From NCBI GenBank assembly GCA_017962845.1, contig JAGCUN010000015.1:148539-212538 (forward strand): DNA of 64,000 bases. The letters run 5' to 3'. Below the pieces are notes generated by a model. It had not been told where the DNA came from. It searched no databases and saw nothing but the letters and a program-made list of their open reading frames with translations. Shown here piece after piece: positions 36,493 to 45,107 of the stretch. The translations under genes and the position numbers were made by a program. This DNA comes from Bacteroidales bacterium (lineage in GTDB: Bacteria > Bacteroidota > Bacteroidia > Bacteroidales > WCHB1-69). Position 1 is the stretch's first letter. Each line of letters begins with the position of its first letter.

Positions 36493-38781
36493 CTACTTCC
36501 CGAACGGCAAGGTCAACTGCGCCCCCACCTCGAGGTGCGGACAGTCAACGTCTTCAAAGGGCGGATTGAGCAATCTGCTGATGCGATATTGGACGTAAAC
36601 CGACACGATGTCGTAGCCCAATCGCGCCCGCACGCCCCATTGTAGTCGCTTGACATCATCGGTGCTCAATCGGAGCAGTGTGTCTCGATTTCGGCTGGCG
36701 AGGGATTGTCGGGCAGAGAAAACGATGCCTCCATAGATGCCGGTATCGAGGAAAATACCGTATCCGAACAGCCCGCCCGCTGCCAAACGGAACCGCTGGT
36801 AGATTTCTAACGACAGAGTTCCCATCGACAATGTGACGCGTTTCCACCATGTGTATTCGGTCAACGAGGAATAGGGATCTAACCCCACAGGCCTGTTCAA
36901 TCGGTACCAGGTGCCACCCAACTCCAAGTTGCCGCCCAAACTGTACCACTTGCAGAAGTTGTGCTTGTAGCGGATGCCCGCCACAAAACTCACCGATGAA
37001 CCGCCCTTTACAATGTCCCCCATATTGGTGCTCATTCTTCCACCTGTGGGCACCGGAAAGCCCAACGAAAAATAGGGTGCGAAGTTGTAACGGGCATTCA
37101 CCCCCTGCACCCGCGGCTGGTCGGTGGCGGCAGTATGAATCTCGGTAGAACGCCAGTAGATACGCTGACTATACTGCTCTTTCGGGAAGGGTTCGAGAAT
37201 ATTATTATCAGAATGATATTCAGCGATATAGCCATCATAATACGCCCGCAAAACCCATCCTTCAATGTTCCGATAGCTCGACTTTTGAACCTTGACAATG
37301 TTCTCACGCTCCTTGATGAGAACGGTTCTGTATTCTACCAGCCGGCCATCAGCCTGCGCGATATGATAGAGCAGATTTTTGTTCCGGATGCACTCGTCAG
37401 GCACTACGATAAAAATAGCGGAGTCGGTTTGGTACAACTTGACCGTGGGCGATTTCGAGGCGGGAGAAGTATGGGTGAAGTAGTCGGCTTGCGGCACTCC
37501 GTAGCCGTATTGGTAGTCGTAGTAAGGATAGAGGCTTCCCGACTTCTCGATTTCTGCCAACAGCTGCTGACAACTCCATTCGCGGTGGGTTTGCCACGCG
37601 CAGGCAGCGAAACCTGCCGTGAGGGGGCTGGCGAAGGAGGTGCCGGAAGCCTTGGTATAGAGTTGTGAGCGCGAGGGGTTGGCCACATCCACGCGGGTGG
37701 CCATGGCACTCACGTTGGGCTTGAGGCGCCCGTCGGTGGTCGGTCCCAGCGAGGTGAAGGAGGAGGGATTGCCGTCGCGGTCGATGCCGCCCACGGCCAG
37801 CACGCCATCCGCATCAGCAGGGGTGATGATGGTGCGCCAGGTGCGGTCGTCACCCTCGTTGCCCATCGAGTTGCACACGAGGATCCCCTTCGCAGCGGCC
37901 ATCTGCGCGGCCTTCGCCACCAGCGAGGTGCCGTTCATCTCGTCAGGGTTGTAGCGGTCTTTGCCGTACCCCAACGAGCTGTTGATGATGTTGGCCCCGT
38001 TGCGGTCGGCCCACTCCATGCCCATCTGCCACCACACCTCCTCAACGCGGTTCTCGAGGCCGGTCTCGGTGCGCGCCAGCAGGAACTCGGCACCGGTGGC
38101 CAGCCCTAATGGCCGCCCGTGTTCGTCGATGCCCGCAATGCAGCTCAGCACCATCGTGCCGTGCGAGTCCCAGCCATACACGTTCTCTTTCTTCAGCGGG
38201 AAATTGTAGGTGGCCACAATGCGATTGCTGTCGCGCAGGTGCTGGAACGCCGGATGCGTGTCGGCCATCTTGAAACCGCCGTCCAAGATAGCGATACGGA
38301 GACCTTTTCCATCAATTCCCCGTTCGGTAAAAGCCTCTCCTTTCATCAGATAGAGCTGTTCTGTGAGCTGAGTAGGGGAGGGGGTGTTGTTATCGGCAAT
38401 GTCGGTTTCCACCGCGGCGGGCAAGAAATCACCGTCAATGCGCTGCACATTTTTCACAAAAGGCAACGCAAGAATATCTTCTATTTGGAAAGTTTTGACT
38501 GCCAGCGCATTGAACCATCTACTTTCGCCCATCACCTCCTCCGAAAGAGCGGCAGTTTGGCTCTTGTACTGTGCGTTAAGTGGGAAGTCGGTGGAGTCGC
38601 AGAGCGGAAGCCCCTGCTGCAGGCGGCGTTCGATGGCTTTGGGATGAAAGTACGTGGCGGGGTCGAAGGTGGTGTTACTTTTATCCCTAAAAAATATCCA
38701 ATAGCACTCTTGCGCGGAGGTGGAAGGAAGGGTGAAAATGAAGATTAGTAATGGGAGAAAGACAATTCGTAAAATTCTCAT
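36493..38781 (-). CDS. Subtilisin-like (S8) protease fused to an outer-membrane beta-barrel
   Basis: The 762-residue protein has a signal peptide (about 1-23), then an S8 catalytic domain with the full triad: Asp167 (A-I-L-D-G-G), His207 (D-S-H-G-T) and Ser382 (G-T-S-F-A-S-P), and the oxyanion Asn308 (G-N-E-G). After a linker domain (about 435-555) the last ~200 residues alternate hydrophobic and polar residues in strands such as Y-F-S-L-G-F, V-S-F-V-A-G-I-R-Y, W-Y-S-L-G-G-N-L-E-L-G-G and L-E-V-G-A-Q-L-T-L-P-F-G, which looks like an 8-10-stranded outer-membrane barrel. There is no T9SS sorting domain, the usual anchor of Bacteroidota S8 proteases. The start codon overlaps the stop of the upstream TPR gene by four bases, so the two are translated together. 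Confidence 0.82.
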   Translation of the reverse strand: MRILRIVFLPLLIFIFTLPSTSAQECYWIFFRDKSNTTFDPATYFHPKAIERRLQQGLPLCDSTDFPLNAQYKSQTAALSEEVMGESRWFNALAVKTFQIEDILALPFVKNVQRIDGDFLPAAVETDIADNNTPSPTQLTEQLYLMKGEAFTERGIDGKGLRIAILDGGFKMADTHPAFQHLRDSNRIVATYNFPLKKENVYGWDSHGTMVLSCIAGIDEHGRPLGLATGAEFLLARTETGLENRVEEVWWQMGMEWADRNGANIINSSLGYGKDRYNPDEMNGTSLVAKAAQMAAAKGILVCNSMGNEGDDRTWRTIITPADADGVLAVGGIDRDGNPSSFTSLGPTTDGRLKPNVSAMATRVDVANPSRSQLYTKASGTSFASPLTAGFAACAWQTHREWSCQQLLAEIEKSGSLYPYYDYQYGYGVPQADYFTHTSPASKSPTVKLYQTDSAIFIVVPDECIRNKNLLYHIAQADGRLVEYRTVLIKERENIVKVQKSSYRNIEGWVLRAYYDGYIAEYHSDNNILEPFPKEQYSQRIYWRSTEIHTAATDQPRVQGVNARYNFAPYFSLGFPVPTGGRMSTNMGDIVKGGSSVSFVAGIRYKHNFCKWYSLGGNLELGGTWYRLNRPVGLDPYSSLTEYTWWKRVTLSMGTLSLEIYQRFRLAAGGLFGYGIFLDTGIYGGIVFSARQSLASRNRDTLLRLSTDDVKRLQWGVRARLGYDIVSVYVQYRISRLLNPPFEDVDCPHLEVGAQLTLPFGK

Positions 38782-39788
38782 TTTTTGATTTTTGAACGAA
38801 CATTGATGACATAGTCGGCGATGGCTTCAATATCTTTGGCATCCAAAATCAGAGCGACACTGGGATTGTACGGGAGAAAACCATCGTAGATGATATAAGG
38901 GTCAAGCATCCCTTCTTTGATGGCCAGTTCAAACATCCTGATGGGAAGATTTTTCTTGAGCTGCTTCTTGTTGTAACTGGCGTATGTGCAGAAAAGTGCC
39001 TCTTTTTCTTTCAGCATCTCATTATTGTTCATGCTTTCGGCATAGCCGGGTTCGTATTTCCAAACGGCATATACCAAGGCGTAGGCCAACCAATCTTCGT
39101 GAAATTTGATGATGACGACATCTTTATCTCTATCTTCGTCATAATCGGTGGAGATAGCGAAAAGGGGATCCAGATACCAGTCGGTGTAATTGACCTTGTT
39201 CAATTTATAGATGCTGTTAAACATCATATTGATATTCTGATTGTTACGGTCTAAAATTTTGGTGATGGTAATCTCTTTGAGTGCACGTTTCAATTCGCCC
39301 GTGTAAACGCAGGCGTGCGCCAGTCCCCAATGGGCGAGGTAGTCGATATAGTTGGCTTCGATGGCCTGTTCGAACCAGAGCACTGCGCTGGTATAGTCTT
39401 TTTCGTAAAGATAGGTCTCGCCGATGTAAGTGATGGCGACATAGAGGCTGGGATCAATGGCCAAGGCATCCTGATAGGCTTTGCGGGCGCCGGTGAAATC
39501 ATAATCGGCGAAAAGCTCCTCGGCCTTGTCGAACATTTCCTTCGCTTTTCCCTCTGGCTCAAATGCTTTCACCTCGTAGGTGGAGTCGTTTTTAATGCGA
39601 TAATAACTGGTGCGAAGAACCTTTTGTGAGAAATCAGTGGGGGTGAAGTTGCCTGAAGCGAGTGAGTAGGAGATTTGGGAGTCATCCATAATTTTGACGA
39701 TTTCCGACGGAGTGTGAATGTTGGGCGACTGTGCAGAAAGGCATAAAGTGGTCGCCAGACAAAGGAGAAAAAGTGATAATTTTTTCAT
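38778..39788 (-). CDS. Periplasmic tetratricopeptide-repeat protein
   Basis: The 336-residue protein has a signal peptide (MKKLSLFLLCLATTLCLSAQ). Residues about 85-185 carry TPR repeats, seen as A-Y-Q-D-A-L-A-I-D-P-S-L-Y-V-A-I-T-Y-I-G-E-T-Y and D-Y-T-S-A-V-L-W-F-E-Q-A-I-E-A-N. The C-terminal half is alpha-helical and unassigned. It is the first gene of a two-gene operon whose second gene, overlapping by four bases, is the subtilisin-barrel fusion. A scaffold or chaperone role for that protease is an inference from the coupling. Confidence 0.8.
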   Translation of the reverse strand: MKKLSLFLLCLATTLCLSAQSPNIHTPSEIVKIMDDSQISYSLASGNFTPTDFSQKVLRTSYYRIKNDSTYEVKAFEPEGKAKEMFDKAEELFADYDFTGARKAYQDALAIDPSLYVAITYIGETYLYEKDYTSAVLWFEQAIEANYIDYLAHWGLAHACVYTGELKRALKEITITKILDRNNQNINMMFNSIYKLNKVNYTDWYLDPLFAISTDYDEDRDKDVVIIKFHEDWLAYALVYAVWKYEPGYAESMNNNEMLKEKEALFCTYASYNKKQLKKNLPIRMFELAIKEGMLDPYIIYDGFLPYNPSVALILDAKDIEAIADYVINVRSKIKK

Positions 39789-39817
39789 GATGTGAATGGG
39801 TTAAATTTTTAATAGGG

Positions 39818-39825
39818 CAAAAATA
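39818..39825 (-). promoter_or_regulatory. Promoter -7 element (TATTTTTG) for the TPR-protease operon
   Basis: The reverse strand reads TATTTTTG, an exact TAnnTTTG match, 30 bp before the TPR start codon. Confidence 0.55.
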
Positions 39826-39868
39826 CATTTTTTTCTTTTTATAAAAGAAGAATATTTGATTTTTTATG

Positions 39869-39876
39869 TAACTTTG
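39869..39876 (+). promoter_or_regulatory. Promoter -7 element (TAACTTTG) for the nucleoside phosphorylase gene
   Basis: Exact TAnnTTTG match 64 bp before the start. Together with the oppositely oriented element at 39818 it makes 39789-39939 a divergent promoter region. Confidence 0.55.
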
Positions 39877-39939
39877 CCGAAAATAGAATTTTCTTCTATT
39901 GAAATTATAAACATAGTATAAATCAATAATTTACAAAAT

Positions 39940-40803
39940 ATGAAAATTCCAGCATCTGAATTACCGCTGACTCCTGACGGCAGAATCTACCATTTGGGTA
40001 TCTTTCCTGAAGATTTGGCCGACTATATTATTGTGGTGGGTGACCCGGGGCGCGTGCCGGATGTCTCGAAATATTTCGACACGGTGGACTTTACCCATGT
40101 GAACCGCGAATTGGTGGTACACACGGGTACTCTGCGCGGAAAGCGCATCACCGCGCTCTCCACGGGTATGGGCACCGACAACATCGACATTGTGATGACC
40201 GAACTGGACTCCCTGGCCAATATAGACCTGAAGGCAATGGAGGTGAAGCCCGAGCACCGCACGCTCAACATTGTGCGTATCGGCACCTGCGGCGCCCTGC
40301 AGAAAGAGATTGATGTCCACTCCTTTATCGCTGCAGAATACGGCTTCGGTCTGGACGGCCTCATGCACTTTTACCAGCATGGTGAAGGCTTTGATGATGA
40401 GATGGTGAAGGCCTTTGTGGCGCATACTGGTTGGAACGAAAAACTTCCCTATCCTTACTGTGTCAAGGGTAGCAGCGATCTTTTCAACCGCATCGCTTTC
40501 GACATGGTGAAAGGCGTGACCGCCAGCGCCCCCGGCTTCTTCGGACCGCAAGGACGTGCCGTGCGTGTGCCACTGGCTTACCCAGACCTCAACTCCAAAA
40601 TCGACTCCTTCCGCTTCGGCGACCGCAAAATTACCAACCTCGAGATGGAGACCTCCGCGCTCTACGGCTTCGGTCAGATGATGGGTCACAATATGCTCAC
40701 CATCTGTCTGGCCATCGCCAACCGCGTCACCCACGACTTCTCCAAAGATTATCATCCCCACATGGAAAAACTCATCCGGACTGTGCTCAACCGTATTTTC
40801 TAA
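39940..40803 (+). CDS. Nucleoside phosphorylase, uridine phosphorylase-like
   Basis: The 287-residue cytosolic enzyme fits the PNP/UDP family: V-G-D-P-G-R-V (about residues 33-39) for phosphate binding, S-T-G-M-G-T-D-N-I (about 76-84), R-I-G-T-C-G-A-L (about 111-118) and N-L-E-M-E-T-S-A-L-Y (about 236-245) with the Glu-Met-Glu that grips the ribose. The C-terminal helix and H-M-E-K-L-I-R-T complete the fold. It would split uridine or a related nucleoside with phosphate into base and ribose-1-phosphate. The next genes follow at 17 and 5 bp, so it probably leads an operon with a lipoprotein, a BatA-type protein and PepD. Length is slightly above the usual ~255 because of an insert around residue 95. 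Confidence 0.87.
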   Translation: MKIPASELPLTPDGRIYHLGIFPEDLADYIIVVGDPGRVPDVSKYFDTVDFTHVNRELVVHTGTLRGKRITALSTGMGTDNIDIVMTELDSLANIDLKAMEVKPEHRTLNIVRIGTCGALQKEIDVHSFIAAEYGFGLDGLMHFYQHGEGFDDEMVKAFVAHTGWNEKLPYPYCVKGSSDLFNRIAFDMVKGVTASAPGFFGPQGRAVRVPLAYPDLNSKIDSFRFGDRKITNLEMETSALYGFGQMMGHNMLTICLAIANRVTHDFSKDYHPHMEKLIRTVLNRIF

Positions 40804-40820
40804 CCTAAATCCAACCCGAT

Positions 40821-41375
40821 ATGAAACGTTCTCTATATCTCTTCGCCACACTCCTTCTTGCTGCAGCGGTCTTTACCAGCTGCCACCGCAAAGCGGAAGA
40901 ACCCGAGAAAGCCCCCGAAAAGGTGGTCTCACTGGACTTCTCTGACAGCACTGCTTTTCATGAACTGCTCCACTTCTATATCACCAACGACATCATCCCG
41001 AAAGAGGCCATTCTTTGCGACCACGAAAGCAATGGCGGCATGCACACCTTTGCCTGTCTCTCCGAAGACCTTGAACTGTGCGCCCCCGACTACCTGCAAG
41101 ACTCACTGCACGGCACTTTCTTCCAGGAAGTGGTGTATAACCCCGGCTCTTCCGGCGACAACAACATCTACATCTGCCAAAAGGATGAAAAGGGATTCCA
41201 CCTCCTTAAATCGTTTGTCGGCACCACCGACCCCGACCTCGGTCCGCAAGACGAAATCATCAACGGATACAAAGTGCTTTACTTCCAAACGGAAGATGCA
41301 GCTTACAAACTCTACTACGACGGCAAAGATTTTGTCAATGAACCCGTCACTACTCCTTCATTAGCTACCAAATAA
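40821..41375 (+). CDS. Small lipoprotein of unknown function
   Basis: The 184-residue protein has a signal sequence ending F-T-S-C with Cys21 as lipid site, followed by a charged stretch (H-R-K-A-E-E-P-E-K-A-P-E-K). The mature part is mixed alpha/beta with three cysteines and no recognised domain. It lies 17 bp after the nucleoside phosphorylase and 5 bp before the BatA-type gene and so is co-transcribed. I do not recognise the family. Confidence 0.75.
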   Translation: MKRSLYLFATLLLAAAVFTSCHRKAEEPEKAPEKVVSLDFSDSTAFHELLHFYITNDIIPKEAILCDHESNGGMHTFACLSEDLELCAPDYLQDSLHGTFFQEVVYNPGSSGDNNIYICQKDEKGFHLLKSFVGTTDPDLGPQDEIINGYKVLYFQTEDAAYKLYYDGKDFVNEPVTTPSLATK

Positions 41376-41380
41376 CCGCC

Positions 41381-43438
41381 ATGCAGTTTACGCAACCGTT
41401 ATTTCTTATCGGCTACGCCGCCATCCTGATACCCATTCTGATTCATCTTTTCAATTTCAGAAGGTACAAAACTTACTATTTCTCGAATGTGAAGATGTTG
41501 CAAGATGTGGCGCAGAAAACCAAACGCGAGTCGCGGGTGAAGCACCTTATCGTGCTGCTGCTACGATGTCTCGCCATCATCGCCCTTGTCACTGCTTTTG
41601 CACGCCCCTACTTCCCCAACCACAATACTGATCAAAAAAGTGGCAACCTCGTCACTATCTATCTCGACAACTCCTTCTCCATGGAGGGCAGCACCCCTGA
41701 AGGAACTCTCTTTTACGACGGCATCGAGAATGCCCGCCAGATTATTAGCCACTTCGACTATGCCGACCAGTTCATCCTCTACAACAACGACTTCACTTCG
41801 CGGCAACGGATGAAACTCACCAAAGAGGAGGCACTGCAAGAACTCAACGGCTGGAACATCTCACCCAACAGCCGCACCTGGAAAGAGATTCTTCCCTTTG
41901 AAAAAAGCGCTTGTACCGAAAGTTCCGATCGCAATATCTATCATTATTATATTTCTGATTATCAAAAGAATAATTTTGATTTCAAGGATTTTGCGAATAC
42001 CACTGGCGGGGCATCCTACCTTATCCACAAACCCGCGAAGAGTGTCAGCAATGTGTCGATTGACAGCTGCTGGTTCCTGTCGCCGGTGTTCCGCGCCGGC
42101 CAGCAGGTGACGCTCACCGTAAGGTTGCGCAATTGTGGCGACGGAGAGGTGGTGAAACTGCCGCTGAAACTGCATGTGAATGGCGAACAGAAGGCCATGG
42201 CCGCAGTGGATATCGCCGCTGAAGGCACCGCCGAATACCAGCTTAACTACACTTTGGCTGACGATGCCGTGCAGTGCGGCATTCTCTCCATCGACGATGC
42301 GCCCATCACCTTCGACAACACCCTCTACTTCACCTACCGCGTGTCCGACAACACCCGTATCACCGTCATTGATGAGAAAGAGCAGAACCGCTACCTCAAC
42401 GCTTTGTACGGCAAGGATTCCATCTTCGAGTACAACGCCATGCCCGCCGACCGCATCAACTACGGCAGTTTTGCCGCCAGCTCGGTCATCGTGCTCGATG
42501 AGGTCAAGAGTATCTCATCAGGACTGGCCGACGAGTTGGGTAAATACATGAAGAGCGGCGGTACCGTGCTGGTCTTCCCTGCCGAAGAGATGGACAAATC
42601 CTCCTGGAACAGCTTCCTGTCGGGTATCGGTGCCAGTCAGTACGGCAACCTCAGCCAGCAGGAACTAAAGGTGGGCACCCTCAACTACGAAAGCGTCTAT
42701 TTCAAGGGCAGCCTCGATGCCAGCAACGAGCGTATCGACATGCCCACCGCCACGCAGTATTTCACCTTCAGCGACTTCCACACCGACGAGACCGTGATGT
42801 CCTTGGAGAACCAAGCTCCACTGCTGACCGTGAACAAGGTGGGCAACGGTCGCATCATCCTGTCGGCAGTGGCCATGAACGACCGTTTTGGCAACATCCA
42901 CAAGCACGCGCTTTTCTTCATCCCGCTGCACAACATTGGCATCCGCACGCTGATGCAGCAAAAGTTGTACAACACCATCGGCATCGACCATTCGCAGAGC
43001 GTGGCCAAACTCGCCGAAGGCTCCGAAAATGTGCTGTCACTGAAAGCACAAAAGGGTGGAAAAGAGGTCATCCCCGAACAGAAAAACCTTGGCAGCGAGA
43101 CCATGCTGTTTTTCAACGACCAACTGTCGGAGGCAGGCATCTACGATGTGATGCACGACGGCGCAAAACAGGATGCCGTTGCTTTCAACTACGACAGGAA
43201 GGAGTCGCAGCTTACCTACTACACCGACAAAGAGCTGCGCGATGCGGTGAGCGACCAGCCTAAGAAGAGCCATGTGCAACTCATCACCGGCGACTCACAG
43301 GACATCAGTGGACAGATTGTGCAGACCATCCACGGCCGGCCGCTCTGGTTTTACTTCATCCTCATAGCCTTAGGTTGCCTGCTGGCTGAAGTGGCCATCC
43401 TCCGATTGTGGAAACATAGAGAGAAACCTCAAAAATAA
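41381..43438 (+). CDS. BatA-type membrane protein (aerotolerance-regulator N-terminal domain)
   Basis: The 685-residue protein opens with two membrane segments around F-L-I-G-Y-A-A-I-L-I-P-I-L-I-H-L-F-N-F-R-R-type sequence (about 8-26) and L-L-R-C-L-A-I-I-A-L-V-T-A-F-A-R-P-Y-F (about 60-78). These are the signature of the BatA N-terminal domain (TIGR02226), with the conserved H-L-F-N-F-R-R. A von Willebrand A-like domain follows (I-Y-L-D-N-S-F-S-M-E-G, near 90-100: a D-x-S-x-S-like metal site), then a large periplasmic part, and a final membrane segment near 660-678 with a basic tail. Such proteins occur in many Bacteroidota outside the Bat operon; their role is not settled. Confidence 0.85.
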   Translation: MQFTQPLFLIGYAAILIPILIHLFNFRRYKTYYFSNVKMLQDVAQKTKRESRVKHLIVLLLRCLAIIALVTAFARPYFPNHNTDQKSGNLVTIYLDNSFSMEGSTPEGTLFYDGIENARQIISHFDYADQFILYNNDFTSRQRMKLTKEEALQELNGWNISPNSRTWKEILPFEKSACTESSDRNIYHYYISDYQKNNFDFKDFANTTGGASYLIHKPAKSVSNVSIDSCWFLSPVFRAGQQVTLTVRLRNCGDGEVVKLPLKLHVNGEQKAMAAVDIAAEGTAEYQLNYTLADDAVQCGILSIDDAPITFDNTLYFTYRVSDNTRITVIDEKEQNRYLNALYGKDSIFEYNAMPADRINYGSFAASSVIVLDEVKSISSGLADELGKYMKSGGTVLVFPAEEMDKSSWNSFLSGIGASQYGNLSQQELKVGTLNYESVYFKGSLDASNERIDMPTATQYFTFSDFHTDETVMSLENQAPLLTVNKVGNGRIILSAVAMNDRFGNIHKHALFFIPLHNIGIRTLMQQKLYNTIGIDHSQSVAKLAEGSENVLSLKAQKGGKEVIPEQKNLGSETMLFFNDQLSEAGIYDVMHDGAKQDAVAFNYDRKESQLTYYTDKELRDAVSDQPKKSHVQLITGDSQDISGQIVQTIHGRPLWFYFILIALGCLLAEVAILRLWKHREKPQK

Positions 43439-43466
43439 AGGATATAAATCTTTAAAAAAATATAGT

Positions 43467-44924
43467 ATGAAAATGACAGAATTAGAACCCAAAGCGATTT
43501 TTCATTATTTCAATGAAATCTGTAAAGTCCCCCGTCCCTCCAAGAAAGAGGAGCGCATGACCGAATGGCTGCTGAAAACGGGTAAGGAACTCGGTTTGGA
43601 GAGCAAACGCGACAAAGCTGGCAACGTGCTGATTTCCAAGCCCGCCACCAAAGGCAAAGAGAATGTCACCCCCGTAATTTTCCAAGCCCACATGGATATG
43701 GTGTGCGAAAAGAACAACGACACGAAATTCGACTTCGAGAAGGATGCCATCCAGGCCTACGTCGATGGCGAATGGCTGAAGGCTAAAGGTACCACCCTCG
43801 GCGCCGATGATGGTATCGGTATCGCCATTGCCCTCGCTTTCCTGGCCGACAAGAAAATCAAACATGGCCCCATCGAATGCCTCTTCACCGTGGACGAGGA
43901 GACGGGCCTCACCGGTGCTTTCGCCCTCGAGCCGGGCTTCATGACCGGCAAGATTCTCCTCAACCTCGACTCTGAGGACTGGGGCGAGATCTTCATCGGC
44001 TGTGCCGGCGGTAAGGACACCGTGGCCACCTACGAGTGCGAGTATGAGGATGAGATCCCGGAAGATTCTGTCGCTTATAAAGTGACCGTTGGTGGTTTGC
44101 TGGGCGGCCATTCCGGCGACGACATCAACAAAAACCGTGGTAATGCCGTGAAACTGCTCAACCGCATTTTGTGGAACGCCTATCAGGAATACGACGCCCG
44201 CATCGCCGACATCAACGCTGGCAACCTGCGCAACGCCATCGCCCGCGAAGGCTGGGCTATCGTGACCATGCCGAAGGGCAAGGCCGCCGCTTTCCGCAAG
44301 TATGTGGCTAAGGTGGATGCCGACTTCAAAAACGAGTTCCACACCAGCGACCCGGGTGTGTATGCTGAGTGCAAGAAGATGACTAAGATGCCGGAGCGCA
44401 TCATCAACGAGATGCTGCAGATCGACGTGATGAACGCCCTCTACGCATGTCCTCATGGTGTGCTGGCCATGTCGCAAGACATCCCCGGCTTCGTGGAGAC
44501 CTCCACGAACCTCGCTTCCGTGAAGCTGATCGACGACAAAATCGTCATCACCACCAGCCAGCGCAGTTCGGTGGAGAGCCGCAAGCAGGATGCCTGCGAC
44601 CACGTGTCGTGTGCCTTCTACGCCACCGCCGCCGACGAAGTAACCCAAGGTGACGGCTACCCGGGCTGGAATCCGAATCCCAACTCGCAGGCTCTCAATC
44701 TGTTGGTAAAGGCTTACCGCAATGTCTTCCACGAAGAACCCGCTGTCAAGGCCATCCATGCCGGTCTTGAATGCGGTCTCTTCTCCGAGAAATACCCCGA
44801 ACTCGACATGGTATCCTTCGGGCCCACCCTCCGCGGCGTTCACTCCCCGGATGAAAAACTGGAGATTGCCACCGTACAGAAATGCTGGGACCTCATCCTC
44901 GAGTTCTTCCGCCTTCTGAAATAA
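43467..44924 (+). CDS. pepD: Aminoacyl-histidine dipeptidase (M20C family)
   Basis: The 485-residue cytosolic metallopeptidase has the usual length. Metal and catalytic residues of the M20 fold are in place: His75 and Asp77 in A-H-M-D-M-V, Asp114/Asp115 in G-A-D-D-G-I-G, the Glu pair 144-145 in D-E-E-T-G-L-T-G-A, an Asp in L-D-S-E-D and the dimerisation-domain motif G-G-L-L-G-G-H-S-G. It hydrolyses Xaa-His dipeptides and other unblocked dipeptides. It follows the BatA-type gene by 28 bp and a likely terminator comes 15 bp after the stop, so it ends this operon. Two ATGs lie three codons apart at the start; the first is used here. Confidence 0.93.
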   Translation: MKMTELEPKAIFHYFNEICKVPRPSKKEERMTEWLLKTGKELGLESKRDKAGNVLISKPATKGKENVTPVIFQAHMDMVCEKNNDTKFDFEKDAIQAYVDGEWLKAKGTTLGADDGIGIAIALAFLADKKIKHGPIECLFTVDEETGLTGAFALEPGFMTGKILLNLDSEDWGEIFIGCAGGKDTVATYECEYEDEIPEDSVAYKVTVGGLLGGHSGDDINKNRGNAVKLLNRILWNAYQEYDARIADINAGNLRNAIAREGWAIVTMPKGKAAAFRKYVAKVDADFKNEFHTSDPGVYAECKKMTKMPERIINEMLQIDVMNALYACPHGVLAMSQDIPGFVETSTNLASVKLIDDKIVITTSQRSSVESRKQDACDHVSCAFYATAADEVTQGDGYPGWNPNPNSQALNLLVKAYRNVFHEEPAVKAIHAGLECGLFSEKYPELDMVSFGPTLRGVHSPDEKLEIATVQKCWDLILEFFRLLK

Positions 44925-44938
44925 TCCATCCCTTCACC

Positions 44939-44970
44939 AGCGGCGGATCCGCTTTCGCCCTTCCGCCGCT
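44939..44970 (+). terminator. Hairpin after pepD, probable terminator
   Basis: A 9-bp perfect stem (AGCGGCGGA with TCCGCCGCT) with a 14-base loop, followed by a pyrimidine-rich tract rather than a clean T run. Confidence 0.6.
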
Positions 44971-44975
44971 TTCCC

Positions 44976-45105
44976 CCTTTTAATCTTTTAATCTTTTTCT
45001 CCTTTAATCTTTTAATCACATACTCACATACTCTATTAATCCTTTAATCTTTTAATCTTTTAATCTTTTAATCTTTTCATCTCATCCTCATATACTCACA
45101 TCCTC
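44976..45105 (+). repeat. 8-bp tandem repeat (CTTTTAAT)n in the leader of the serine hydrolase gene
   Basis: CTTTTAAT and single-base variants recur at least nine times in two clusters (44978-45017 and 45040-45080), with five consecutive near-perfect copies in the second. CACATACTC-like direct repeats lie between and after them. The block ends two bases before the ATG at 45108. Both the strand-specific pyrimidine richness and the unit length are unlike coding DNA; slippage could change the leader length. Confidence 0.8.
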
Positions 45106-45107
45106 CC

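Noticed and set aside
39961..40851. 296-codon antisense frame over the nucleoside phosphorylase
   Set aside because: Shadow of a well-supported enzyme gene; no promoter element in the right place.
43482..44843. 453-codon antisense frame over pepD
   Set aside because: pepD has all catalytic motifs; the opposite frame is a GC-rich shadow with repetitive His/Gly/Val composition.
44976..45105. Possible CRISPR array at the CTTTTAAT repeats
   Set aside because: Units are 8 bp without unique spacers, and no cas genes are near.
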